From Saccharothrix syringae (GTDB lineage: Bacteria > Actinomycetota > Actinomycetes > Mycobacteriales > Pseudonocardiaceae), in contig NZ_CP034550.1 in assembly GCF_009498035.1 (NCBI RefSeq), positions 7,130,001 through 7,194,000 on the forward strand: a stretch of 64,000 nucleotides of DNA, read 5' to 3'. Below are positions 43,655-51,368 of the stretch, piece by piece (within the stretch, counting starts at the first letter, position 1; each line of letters opens with the position of its first letter). Below the pieces are notes generated by a model. The model was not told the origin of the DNA. It made no database searches and saw nothing but the letters and a program-made list of their open reading frames with translations. A program made the position numbers and the translations under genes.

Positions 43655-45062
43655 GCACCTTCGACTTCTCCCTCAACGCCAGGAACACCGCCCCGACCAG
43701 GGCGGCGCCGACCGCGTAGCCGGTGACGAGCTGACCGACCCGACCGGAGAAGTCTCCCGCCTGCGGCGGGACGAGCACCGCGAACACCGCCACCAGCCCG
43801 GTCAGCCCGGTCCACGCGCGCGTCGGCAGCCGGCACGCGGCGAGGGGGACCAGCGCCCACAGGACGTACCAGGGCTGCACCACCGGGCCCAGCACGACGA
43901 CCAGGCCCAGCGCCAACCCCAGGGACGCGACCGCGTCGACCCGCCCGCGCAACTGCCCGAGCAGCACGAACGCGACCCCGCACACCGCCAGCGCGGCACC
44001 GGCGACCCGGCCGACCGCGATCATCTCCTGGGTGATCCGCGCGCCGAACAGCGAGCCGATGCCCCCGGTCAGGAACCCGAACCAGTTCGTGGGCGCCAGC
44101 CAGCTCTCCACCCGCCCGGCCGTGCCCAGCGCCCGCACCCACCCGAACCCGAGCCCGGACGACAGCGAGACCGCCGCGGCCACCACCGCGAAGGACGCGA
44201 CCACGCCGGCACCCGCCCGCAGCAGGTCGCCGACGCCGCCACCCCCGCGGCGCGCCAGCACCGTCCCGACCACCGCCAGCGCCGCCAGGGCGGGCAGCTT
44301 CACCAGGGCGGCCAGGGAGATCAGCGCGATCCCGAGCACCACCCGCTCCCCCAGCGCCGCCACCGTGCCGGCGAGCACGAGGCCGAGCATCAGGGCGTCG
44401 TTGTGGGCGCCCGCCACGAGGTGCCAGAGCACCAGCGGGTTGAGCACGCCCAGCCACAGCGCCGCGCGCGGGGAGGCGCCGGTGCGGGCGGCGAGCCGGG
44501 GCACCGCCCGGACGACCAGGGCCAGCCCCGCCAGCCCGACCAGGCGGTGCAGCAGCACGCCGGTCACCGGGTCCCCCGCCGACAGCCGGGCGACCAGCCG
44601 CTCCACCACGCCGAACAGCGGTCCGTAGGGCGACGGCGTGTCCCGCCAGTGGACCCCCACCCGGGCGACGACCTCCGAGGCCGCGCCGAGCCCCGAGGCG
44701 GGCCCGACGGCGTGGGGGTCGAGCCCCCGCGCGGCGATCTCGCCCTGGGCCAGGTAGCTGAACACGTCCCCGCTGAACAGGGGCGGGGCGAGCAGCAGCG
44801 GCGCGCACCAGAGGGCCAGCGTCCACCTCAGCCACCGGCTGTCGGGAATCGCCCGGCCCAGCAGCACCCACGACAGCACCACGAGCCCGACCCCGGCGAC
44901 CCCGCAGGCCAGCGACGCCGTGCCCACGCCGGGCGACGGTCGTCCCGCACCGACCCAGGCGGAGCCGGTGAGCAGCAGGGCACCGCCGAACCCGGTCCAG
45001 CGCAGCAGGTCGGCGGGGGTGGGCGGAGCGGGTGCGGCGAGGTCCACCGCCGGTAGCGACAT
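43647..45062 (-). CDS. mptB: Polyprenol-phosphomannose-dependent alpha-1,6-mannosyltransferase (MptB-like, GT-C)
   Basis: About 471 residues from ATG at 45062, chosen because GAGGA lies six bases upstream; ATGs at 45089 and 45107 lack a ribosome site. Multi-membrane GT-C protein with PLFSGDVFSYLAQGEIAARG (acidic catalytic loop after TM), WRDTPSPYGPLFGVVERLVA, VLNPLVLWHLVAGAHNDALM and GPVVQPWYVLWALVPLA, all typical of MptA/MptB. The family extends the mannan backbone of lipoglycans using polyprenyl-phosphomannose outside the membrane. Pairing with lnt suggests cell-envelope assembly. A 27-bp palindrome lies upstream. Confidence 0.9.
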   Translation of the reverse strand: MSLPAVDLAAPAPPTPADLLRWTGFGGALLLTGSAWVGAGRPSPGVGTASLACGVAGVGLVVLSWVLLGRAIPDSRWLRWTLALWCAPLLLAPPLFSGDVFSYLAQGEIAARGLDPHAVGPASGLGAASEVVARVGVHWRDTPSPYGPLFGVVERLVARLSAGDPVTGVLLHRLVGLAGLALVVRAVPRLAARTGASPRAALWLGVLNPLVLWHLVAGAHNDALMLGLVLAGTVAALGERVVLGIALISLAALVKLPALAALAVVGTVLARRGGGGVGDLLRAGAGVVASFAVVAAAVSLSSGLGFGWVRALGTAGRVESWLAPTNWFGFLTGGIGSLFGARITQEMIAVGRVAGAALAVCGVAFVLLGQLRGRVDAVASLGLALGLVVVLGPVVQPWYVLWALVPLAACRLPTRAWTGLTGLVAVFAVLVPPQAGDFSGRVGQLVTGYAVGAALVGAVFLALREKSKVHV

Positions 45063-45119
45063 CGCGGTCCTCGGCACGCGGCCGATCATGGTGGGCGGAA
45101 GGATCATCGCGTATCACGC

Positions 45120-45146
45120 TGTGGTCGTACGACCGGTACGACCACA
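45120..45146. promoter_or_regulatory. 27-bp perfect palindrome between mptB and a small membrane gene
   Basis: Arms TGTGGTCGTAC (45120-45130) and GTACGACCACA (45136-45146) are exact complements around GACCG. It lies 58 bp upstream of the mptB start and 84 bp upstream of the divergent membrane-protein ATG. Such long perfect dyads are typical of TetR/GntR-type operators, but no regulator gene is adjacent. Confidence 0.75.
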
Positions 45147-45229
45147 GGAGGACCCGCCGCACCGGTGCCCGGTGCGCGCTTGCCCGGCGGGCACCGCGCT
45201 GGGATCGTTGGCCCGGGGGAGGCGTTGCC

Positions 45230-45649
45230 ATGACGATCGGTACCTTGACCGGGCTCTGCGTCGCGCTGTTCATCGCCGCGGCGGCCCTGTTCCACCAGTT
45301 CGGCCGCTCCGCGACCGGGCCGCGCGTCGGCCGGGTGCTGCGGTGGCTGGCGTTCGCGGGCACGGTCGGCATCGCGGTCGCCGCCCTGCCGGAGGCCCTG
45401 GCCGACAGCTCCGTGGTCGTCGCCCTGCTCGCCGTGCCCGTGGTGCTCGGGCTGCTGGTGGTGGTCGCGGACGCGGCCGGTCGGGCGGTCGGTCCGGTCA
45501 CCGCGATCGCGGCGGCGCTGATGCTGGGCTGGGGCGTGTTCCTGGCCATGGCGTTCACGCCGTACTTCGTGTTCCCCGCGCTGGTGCTCGGCGTGGCGGC
45601 CGTCGCCTCGGTCCGCCCGCGCCGCGTGGCCGGCGGCCGCTCCGCCTGA
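45230..45649 (+). CDS. Small four-helix membrane protein of unknown function
   Basis: 139 residues from ATG at 45230, preceded by GGGGGAGG. Four hydrophobic segments are visible: LTGLCVALFIAAAALFHQFG, WLAFAGTVGIAVAALPEALA, VVVALLAVPVVLGLLVVVAD and ALMLGWGVFLAMAFTPYFVF. There is no recognisable domain. It shares the 27-bp palindrome region with mptB, so joint regulation is possible. Confidence 0.8.
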   Translation: MTIGTLTGLCVALFIAAAALFHQFGRSATGPRVGRVLRWLAFAGTVGIAVAALPEALADSSVVVALLAVPVVLGLLVVVADAAGRAVGPVTAIAAALMLGWGVFLAMAFTPYFVFPALVLGVAAVASVRPRRVAGGRSA

Positions 45650-45665
45650 GCCCCGGACCCCGCCC

Positions 45666-46040
45666 TCAGGCCCCGTCGTGGACCGTGACGGCGTAACCGT
45701 CGGGGTCGGCGAAGGTGAAGGTGCGCCCGAACGGGCCGACCACCGGCGGGGCCAGGATCGGCACCCCGGCCCCGGCCAGCTCGTCGTGCAGCTCCCCGGC
45801 GTCGTCGGCGCGCAGCCACAGCGCCACCCCCGTGCCCGGTCGCGGCACGGCCGCGTCCAGGTCCACGCCGGGCAGCGGCACGCGCACCGCGAACGGCACC
45901 GGGCTGGTCGCGAAGACGACCGCCCCCGGCGGCGCGGCGGGCGCGCGGCGCAGCCCGAGGTGCCGCTCGTAGAACGCGGCGGCCGCGTCGAGGTCGCGCA
46001 CCTGGAGCGCGATGAAGTCCGGTCCGGTCACGGTGGCCAT
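45666..46040 (-). CDS. VOC-family (glyoxalase/bleomycin-resistance-like) protein
   Basis: 124 residues from ATG at 46040 behind GGAAGGGGAA. The single VOC module reads GPDFIALQVRDLDAAAAFYE, RHLGLRRAPAAPPGAVVFAT, ALWLRADDAGELHDELAGAG and PFGRTFTFADPDGYAVTVHD, ending shortly after. Its fold binds a metal or small ligand as a dimer. It may detoxify or sequester a ligand of the divergent MarR regulator; two TGTCAG-type palindromes lie between the genes. Confidence 0.92.
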   Translation of the reverse strand: MATVTGPDFIALQVRDLDAAAAFYERHLGLRRAPAAPPGAVVFATSPVPFAVRVPLPGVDLDAAVPRPGTGVALWLRADDAGELHDELAGAGVPILAPPVVGPFGRTFTFADPDGYAVTVHDGA

Positions 46041-46056
46041 GGGTTCCCCTTCCACA

Positions 46057-46072
46057 TGTCAGGTTCCTGACA
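46057..46072. promoter_or_regulatory. Operator TGTCAGG-TT-CCTGACA
   Basis: A perfect 16-bp palindrome in the VOC/MarR divergent region, 17 bp before the VOC start. A second copy lies 27 bp away (start to start). Confidence 0.8.
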
Positions 46073-46083
46073 CGCAGACCGTA

Positions 46084-46099
46084 TGTCAGAATCCTGACA
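46084..46099. promoter_or_regulatory. Operator TGTCAG-AATC-CTGACA overlapping the MarR start
   Basis: A palindrome with 6-bp arms. Its last base is the A of the MarR ATG, so a bound repressor would sit on the promoter or on the start of a leaderless message. Confidence 0.8.
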
Positions 46100-46554
46100 T
46101 GACGCAAGAGCCGGTCGACCTCGACTCCTCCGTCGGCTACGCCCTCAAGCAGGCCGCCACCGCCCTGCGCGGCGCGATGGACGCGGCGCTGCGCCCGCTG
46201 GAGCTGAGCGTGCCGCAGTACTCCTGCCTCGAACTGCTCGGCCAGCGCCCCGGCCTGTCCGCGGCCGACCTCGCCCGCGGCGCCTTCGTCACCCGCCAGT
46301 CCATGCACGCGGTCCTGCGCGGCCTGGAGGACCGCGGCCTGCTGGCCCGCCCCACCACCGCGCCCCACGGCCGGGCGCTGCCCACCGAGCTGACCGAGCA
46401 GGGCGCCGACCTGCTCCGCCGCGCGAGCCGCGTCGTCGCCGCGGTCGAACGCCGCATGCTCCACGCGCTGACCGCGGACCGGGCCGCACGGCTGCGCGAA
46501 GACCTCGCCGCCTGCGCCGCCGCCTTCGACCAACCCCCGGTCACCCCGGGGTGA
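46099..46554 (+). CDS. MarR-family transcriptional regulator
   Basis: 151 residues from ATG at 46099. Winged-helix segments: LELSVPQYSCLELLGQRPGL, SAADLARGAFVTRQSMHAVL, RGLEDRGLLARPTTAPHGRA and LPTELTEQGADLLRRA. It likely autoregulates and controls the divergent VOC gene through the two TGTCAG-N4-CTGACA-like operators. The 3' end is duplicated, with changes, about 0.1 kb downstream (see repeat). Confidence 0.93.
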   Translation: MTQEPVDLDSSVGYALKQAATALRGAMDAALRPLELSVPQYSCLELLGQRPGLSAADLARGAFVTRQSMHAVLRGLEDRGLLARPTTAPHGRALPTELTEQGADLLRRASRVVAAVERRMLHALTADRAARLREDLAACAAAFDQPPVTPG

Positions 46555-46710
46555 ACCCCGGTCACCCCAGGACGAACGGCAACCCCGCCGCGAACTCCCC
46601 CGCGCCGCCGGGGCCGGACGGCCGCGCAGCCCCCGTCACCCGCGCCGCCGCCTTCGACCAACCCCCGCTCAGCCCAAAACGAACGGCAACCCCGCCCCGA
46701 ACTCCCCCAG
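46518..46710. repeat. Imperfect tandem duplication of two convergent gene tails
   Basis: The block CGCCTTCGACCAACCCCCG, which ends the MarR gene (about 46521), recurs at about 46649. The block CGAACGGCAACCCCGCC, which ends the minus-strand mycothiol-type gene (about 46680), has a copy at about 46573. The gap between the two genes thus holds a second, decayed set of both tails: the minus-strand copy still reads GEFAAGLPFVLG against GEFGAGLPFVLG in the gene. Confidence 0.75.
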
Positions 46711-47322
46711 CGCCGCCCGCTCCGCGCCCGTCGCCTCCCGGCGCCCGGTGCCGACCAGCAGCGCGTCCGCGTCGGAGAACGAGGCGGGGAACGCACCCCC
46801 GGCGATCCTCTCCAGCGCCGCCCGCGCCGCCGCGAGCGCGTCCGCCGGCGGCGCGGCGACCGACGGCACGTGCGCGCCCAGGTCCAGGTGGTGCAGGGTC
46901 CACTCCAGCACGTACGCCGACAGGTAGTCGCCGACGGTCAGCACCTCGTCGCGCGTGCCGACGCGGGCGGCCGGGTCCGCGAGCCCGGCGGCGCGCCCCG
47001 CCGCAGACCCGACGTCGTCCAGGTGGAACTTCAGCCACCGGGGCTCGCCGTACGCGGCGGCCAGCCTGGGGATCAGCGCGTCGAGCGGGTCCTCGCCGGT
47101 CGGCGGCTCGACGAGGCGCCAGTAGCCGTCCGCGTCGACGGTCGGTTCCGCCTCGGCGGGCGTGACCAGCGTGATCAGCACGTCCTGGGCGTCGATGACC
47201 AGGTGGCACACCAGGTCCCGCACCAGCCAGCCCGCGCAGCCGGAGGGCCGCTCGAAGTCCTCGTCCGGCAGTTCGGCGACCGCCGCGCGCAGCGCCGCCC
47301 AAGACCGCGTGAAGAGATCCAC
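46669..47322 (-). CDS. Maleylpyruvate isomerase/DinB-like mycothiol-dependent family protein
   Basis: 217 residues from a GTG at 47322. The N-terminal DinB-like helical bundle reads FTRSWAALRAAVAELPDEDF, RPSGCAGWLVRDLVCHLVID and AYVLEWTLHHLDLGAHVPS, giving the usual three-His metal site (H41 region, H170 region pair). The family includes mycothiol-dependent maleylpyruvate isomerase and many uncharacterised mycothiol transferases. The C-terminal ALGEFGAGLPFVLG is the typical end of the group. Function here is unknown beyond probable metal/mycothiol use. Confidence 0.85.
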   Translation of the reverse strand: MDLFTRSWAALRAAVAELPDEDFERPSGCAGWLVRDLVCHLVIDAQDVLITLVTPAEAEPTVDADGYWRLVEPPTGEDPLDALIPRLAAAYGEPRWLKFHLDDVGSAAGRAAGLADPAARVGTRDEVLTVGDYLSAYVLEWTLHHLDLGAHVPSVAAPPADALAAARAALERIAGGAFPASFSDADALLVGTGRREATGAERAALGEFGAGLPFVLG

Positions 47323-47331
47323 CCCACCAAG

Positions 47332-48252
47332 TTATTGCACCAACCGGTCGCGGATGGCCGCCGCGCCGGACTCGGCCAGCCAGTCGGCGAGCGTGCGCAG
47401 CCCGGGGTGGATCACGCGCAGCGCCTCGACGTCGGCGTGCCAGCGGTGACCGGCCTCCCAGCGCGCCTTGGTCCCGGCGATCTCCGGCCCGAGCGCGGCG
47501 GCCTCGTCGTCGGTCAGCTGCTCGTACCGGACCGGGGTGCCGGTGGCCGCGGAGATCGCGGCGGCGGCCGCCACCGGCGTCGGCTCGTCACCGGCCAGCT
47601 CCAGCGTCCGCCCGGCGAACCGGGTCGGGTCCGCGAACGCCAGCGCGGCGAACTCCGCGATGTCCTCCACCGCGATGACCTGCATCGGCTCGTGCGGCGG
47701 GAACAGGTGCCGGTGCACCCCGCCGGCGAGGCCGTCGATGCCGACCACCGGGACACCGAGGTAGTTGGTCATGAACCGGACCGGGCGCAGCACGGTGGGC
47801 AGCGCGACGCGGTCGTGCAGGTACTGCTCGATCTCCGCCTTGCCGCCCGACCCCGGCGACGTCCGCGACATGGCGGCGACGGTGCTGAACACGACCTGCC
47901 GGACACCGGCCCGGACGGCCGCGTCGATCAGCGCCCGGCCGCGGGCCGCCTCCAGCCCGGCCCCGGCCCCGGTCCCGCGGACCACCGGCGGCACGCCGAA
48001 CACGGCGGCGACCCCGTCGAGCGCCGGGGCCAGGCTCGCCGGGTCGTCGAAGTCGCCGCGCACGAGCCGGGCACCGGCGGCGGCGAGCGCGACGGCGGCC
48101 GGGGCGCCCGGGTCGCGGACCAGGGCCCGCACCGGCCGGCCCCCGGCCAGCAGCCGCCGCGCGGTGGCACCCCCTTGGCGGCCGGTGGCACCGGTGACGA
48201 GGATCGGGGCGTCGGGGTCGGCATCGGGGTCGGCGTCGGTCGAGGTGGTCAT
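47332..48252 (-). CDS. NmrA-like NAD(P)-binding protein
   Basis: 306 residues from ATG at 48252. The Rossmann motif PILVTGATGRQGGATARRLL begins near residue 16, followed by RPVRALVRDPGAPAAVALAA, LVRGDFDDPASLAPALDG, VVFSTVAAMSRTSPGSGGKA and PTVLRPVRFMTNYLGVP. This is the NmrA/quinone-oxidoreductase-2 type of atypical SDR, which senses or reduces using NADPH. The N-terminus has a DADPDADPDA repeat. It is divergent from a TetR-type regulator 74 bp away that probably controls it. Confidence 0.9.
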   Translation of the reverse strand: MTTSTDADPDADPDAPILVTGATGRQGGATARRLLAGGRPVRALVRDPGAPAAVALAAAGARLVRGDFDDPASLAPALDGVAAVFGVPPVVRGTGAGAGLEAARGRALIDAAVRAGVRQVVFSTVAAMSRTSPGSGGKAEIEQYLHDRVALPTVLRPVRFMTNYLGVPVVGIDGLAGGVHRHLFPPHEPMQVIAVEDIAEFAALAFADPTRFAGRTLELAGDEPTPVAAAAAISAATGTPVRYEQLTDDEAAALGPEIAGTKARWEAGHRWHADVEALRVIHPGLRTLADWLAESGAAAIRDRLVQ

Positions 48253-48326
48253 GGCGTCCGTCCCGGAGGTGGTGGATACTGGCACGAACCGGAATGATCC
48301 GCCCGTTTCCGCGCCGAGGAGAAGGC

Positions 48327-49085
48327 TTGCGTGACACCACCGCGGCACCCGTCGAACGCGCGGACGCCCGCCGCAACCGGGAGATCGTGCTGCGCACCGC
48401 CGCGCGGCTGTTCGCCGAGGACGGGCCGGACGTGTCGCTGGGCCTGGTCGCCCGCCGCGCCGGTGTCGGCGCCGGTACCGTCTACCGGCACTTCCCCAGC
48501 AAGGACGTCCTGGTCGAGGCCGTGCTGGCCGACCACGTCGAGAACCTGGTGGCGGCCGCCGACCGCTGGGCGACCCGCGCCGCACCCGGCGACGCGCTGC
48601 TCGGCTTCCTGTTCGAGGTGATCGAGAAGTCGACCGGCCGCCGGCACCTCTGCGACGCGCTCACCGCGGACCGGAGCTGGCCGCACGCCGTGCTGGCCGC
48701 CGCGTCGCGGAGGTTCCACGAGGCCCTGGACCGCCTGCTGCGCAACGCCAAGCGGGCCGGTGCCGTCAATGCCGACGTGCGGGTCGACGACCTGATCGCG
48801 CTCGGCGTCGGCGGTGCCGCACTGCGCTCGGCGCACCGCGACCGGGCCCGCGGCACCCGGCTGGTGTGGCTGCTGCTCGACGGACTGCGTGCCGCTCCTG
48901 TCACGAAAGACGGCAGTTTGCGTGACACGGTCCCGCGCGACCGTCACGGAACCGCCGGGCACTGCCTGGAGTGCGGCACGCGGCTGCACGTCCGGGCCAC
49001 CGGGCGGCCACCCCGCTACTGCGGCCCGACCTGCCGCCAGCGCGCCCGCCGCCGCCGGGCGGCCGGCATGATCGACCCGCGCTGA
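48327..49085 (+). CDS. TetR-family regulator with C-terminal zinc-ribbon
   Basis: About 252 residues from a TTG at 48327, preferred because GAGGAGAAGG precedes it (an ATG at 48294 has no ribosome site). The HTH is ADARRNREIVLRTAARLFAE, LGLVARRAGVGAGTVYRHFP and SKDVLVEAVLADHVENL. The ligand domain ends near RLVWLLLDGLRAAPV. A short linker then leads to HCLECGTRLHVRATGRPPRY and CGPTCRQRARRRRAA, a C-x2-C...C-x3-C zinc-ribbon followed by a basic tail. TetR proteins normally stop before this. It probably regulates the divergent NmrA-like gene. Confidence 0.88.
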   Translation: MRDTTAAPVERADARRNREIVLRTAARLFAEDGPDVSLGLVARRAGVGAGTVYRHFPSKDVLVEAVLADHVENLVAAADRWATRAAPGDALLGFLFEVIEKSTGRRHLCDALTADRSWPHAVLAAASRRFHEALDRLLRNAKRAGAVNADVRVDDLIALGVGGAALRSAHRDRARGTRLVWLLLDGLRAAPVTKDGSLRDTVPRDRHGTAGHCLECGTRLHVRATGRPPRYCGPTCRQRARRRRAAGMIDPR

Positions 49086-49130
49086 TCAAGCCGCGCTGAC
49101 CGATCCCCACCGACGTGACGGGAGATCCCG

Positions 49131-49622
49131 ATGGGTCCGTTCGACGTGCCGCTGGAGGACGAGCGCACCCAGCTCGACGCGTTCGTCGAGGAGTACCGCG
49201 GTGCCATCGAGGCGACCCTCGACGGCCTCACCGAGGAACAGGCCCGCCGCCGGCTCGTCCCGTCGGCCACGACCCCGCTCGGGCTGCTCAAGCACGTCAC
49301 GTGGATGCAGCGGGTGTGGTTCGAGGAGTGCGTCGGCGGCACACCCCGCTCGGAGCTCGGCCTGGTGCCGGGCCCGGACGACTCCTTCCGGCTCTCCGCC
49401 GACGACACCGTCGCCTCGGTCACCGAGGCCCACCGGCGGGCCTGCGCCACGGCCCGGGCGGTGACCGCCGGCCTGCCGCTGGACGCCGTCGTGACCGGCC
49501 ACCGGACCGGGCCGCGCACGCTCCGCTGGGTGTACCTGCAGGTCCTGCGGGAACTGGCCCACCACTGCGGGCACGCCGACATCCTGCGCGAACAGCTGCT
49601 CGCCGACCGCGCTAAGCCGTGA
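49131..49622 (+). CDS. DinB/DUF664-family protein (mycothiol transferase-like)
   Basis: 163 residues from ATG at 49131 after GGGAG. Matches the DUF664 pattern: PLEDERTQLDAFVEEYRGAI, LVPSATTPLGLLKHVTWMQR, VWFEECVGG, and VYLQVLRELAHHCGHADILR with the conserved histidines of the metal site. The family is a four-helix bundle related to DinB and bacillithiol/mycothiol transferases. It overlaps the convergent glycosyltransferase by 11 bp. It is 45 bp after the TetR-ribbon gene and may share its transcript. Confidence 0.9.
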   Translation: MGPFDVPLEDERTQLDAFVEEYRGAIEATLDGLTEEQARRRLVPSATTPLGLLKHVTWMQRVWFEECVGGTPRSELGLVPGPDDSFRLSADDTVASVTEAHRRACATARAVTAGLPLDAVVTGHRTGPRTLRWVYLQVLRELAHHCGHADILREQLLADRAKP

Positions 49623-50781
49623 CCGGCCGCCGGGTCCGCCCCACCCGGTCGAGCAGGGCGGCGGCGTGCCCGGGCCCCGGCAGCGCGACCAGCTCGTCCC
49701 GCAACCGCTCCGCCGCCCGCCGGTACCCGTCCCCGGCCAGCACCTCCGCCACCGCGGCCCGCGCGTCCGCCGGCGTGACCGCGACGGCGTCGAGCGCCAA
49801 CCCCACCCCCAGCTCCACCCAGCGCTCGGCGTTCGCCGGTTGATCCGCTCCCAGCGGCACCAGCACCCCGGGCACCCCGTGCGCCAAAGACCCCACCACG
49901 GTGCCCGACCCGCCGTGCGACACGACCACGTCGCAGTGCGGCAGCACCTCGTCCTGCGCCACGTACCGCTCGACGCGGACGTGCGCCGGCTGCGGCCCGA
50001 ACCCGGCCGGGTCGATGTCCCGCCCCACGGTCATGAGCAGGTTCACCGGCAGCTCCCGCAACCCGGCGAGCACCCGCTCGAACACGTCCCCCGACTCCAC
50101 CCCGAACTCGGTGCCCAGCGTGAAGTACACGACCGGCGCACCCGGCCGCACCCGCGCCCAGTCCGGTCGCTCCCCCGCCCGGCGGGGCAGCGGCGGCCGG
50201 ACGGCGTGCTCGGTGCCGCACCGCCACGCGCCCGGCGCGGGGAACGACGGCGGGAACGGCGACAGCCTCAGGTACCGGCCGAGCGCGGTCAGCCCCGGGT
50301 CGGCCGGGAGGCCGCACCCCGCCCGGACCTCCGCCAGCGCCTCGCCCACCACGTCGGGGCGAACCAGCAGCCCGGCGGCCGTGACCAGGACGCTCGCGTG
50401 GGGCACGTCCGCCTCCTCGGCCGCGAGCACCGCGGCGAAGTCGAACTCGTCGCAGACCACCAGGTCGGGCCGCCAGTCCCCGACCAGCGCCCGCAGGTGG
50501 GGCCACCGCTCACGGGTCGCCCGCCTGACGAAGTGCTCGCGCACCTCCTCCTCGACGAGCCGGGGGTCCGGCGGGATCAGCGGCCCGCGCGGTCGGGGCG
50601 CGGCGGGGGCGGCGGCGGCACCGAGCAGGTGGTGGGCGAACCCGGCGTCCTCCACCGGTCGGCGCAGCCCGGCGGTGGTCGCCCACAGCACCTCGTGCCC
50701 GAGGTCGGCGACCGCCCGGGAGATCGGCAGCAGCGGGTTGAGGTGGCCGGGACCGCCGACGCAGGTGAACAGCACGCGCAC
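49612..50781 (-). CDS. UGT/MGT-type glycosyltransferase (GT1)
   Basis: 389 residues from a GTG at 50781. The N-terminal acceptor domain begins RVLFTCVGGPGHLNPLLPIS, the GT-B opening with the catalytic-type His (H13). The C-terminal donor domain has PVVYFTLGTEFGVESGDVFE, VERYVAQDEVLPHCDVVVSH, GGSGTVVGSLAHGVPGVLVP and LGADQPANAERWVELGVGLA, a complete nucleotide-sugar site. Such enzymes glycosylate or inactivate macrolides, flavonoids and other natural products. No biosynthetic cluster surrounds it, so a self-protection or xenobiotic role is possible. Confidence 0.92.
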   Translation of the reverse strand: MRVLFTCVGGPGHLNPLLPISRAVADLGHEVLWATTAGLRRPVEDAGFAHHLLGAAAAPAAPRPRGPLIPPDPRLVEEEVREHFVRRATRERWPHLRALVGDWRPDLVVCDEFDFAAVLAAEEADVPHASVLVTAAGLLVRPDVVGEALAEVRAGCGLPADPGLTALGRYLRLSPFPPSFPAPGAWRCGTEHAVRPPLPRRAGERPDWARVRPGAPVVYFTLGTEFGVESGDVFERVLAGLRELPVNLLMTVGRDIDPAGFGPQPAHVRVERYVAQDEVLPHCDVVVSHGGSGTVVGSLAHGVPGVLVPLGADQPANAERWVELGVGLALDAVAVTPADARAAVAEVLAGDGYRRAAERLRDELVALPGPGHAAALLDRVGRTRRPVTA

Positions 50782-50905
50782 CGCGCCACCCTGCCGGCCG
50801 GCGCCCGGCGGGTGCCACCGGTTTCCGCCAATCAGGGTCGGGCCGGCACCTTCGACGCCTCCCGGTCGGCCGTGGCGCGGTAGCCCGCCGGGACGTCCGC
50901 CGGGG

Positions 50906-51364
50906 TCACCTCGCGGCGATGAGCGCCTGCGGCGCGGCCTGCTTGATCCGGGTGCGCAGCCACGTCAGCAGCCGGGCGGTGTCCTGCTCGCACGAGGTCA
51001 CCACGTCGAGCAGTTCGCGGTCGCGCAGCCCCTGGGCGGCCTGGCCGACGACGGTCCAGGTGATGTCGGCCAGGCTCGCCAGGGCGTAGAGGTCCTGGAG
51101 GTCGCGCAGCAGCCCGACCGGGCCGCCGCGGGTGGATTCCAGCCCGGCGGCGTGCAGGCGCTCGGGTTCCTCCTCGCGGTGCTCGCCGTAGCGCTCCACG
51201 ACCGGCGCCAGCGCCTCGGCCTGCCGGTCGACCCGCTCGGCGAGGAGCAGGCACGTGTGCCGGACGTCGGGTTCCTCGCCGTGCCCCTCGCCGACCTCGC
51301 GGAAGGCGTCGGCGAGCGTGGTGAGCGAGGTGTGCAGCAGGCCCAGGTAGGTGGACAGGTGCAT
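50906..51364 (-). CDS. Helical-bundle protein coupled to the molybdopterin oxidoreductase
   Basis: 152 residues from ATG at 51364, four bases after the oxidoreductase stop. It appears all-helical (YLGLLHTSLTTLADAFREVG; RHTCLLLAERVDRQAEALAP; DLQDLYALASLADITWTVVG; ELLDVVTSCEQDTARLLTWL), resembling a four-helix ferritin-like or haemerythrin-like bundle without a clear metal-ligand set. Tight spacing implies a partner or accessory of the oxidoreductase. No family name could be given with confidence. Confidence 0.8.
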   Translation of the reverse strand: MHLSTYLGLLHTSLTTLADAFREVGEGHGEEPDVRHTCLLLAERVDRQAEALAPVVERYGEHREEEPERLHAAGLESTRGGPVGLLRDLQDLYALASLADITWTVVGQAAQGLRDRELLDVVTSCEQDTARLLTWLRTRIKQAAPQALIAAR

Positions 51365-51368
51365 GGCG

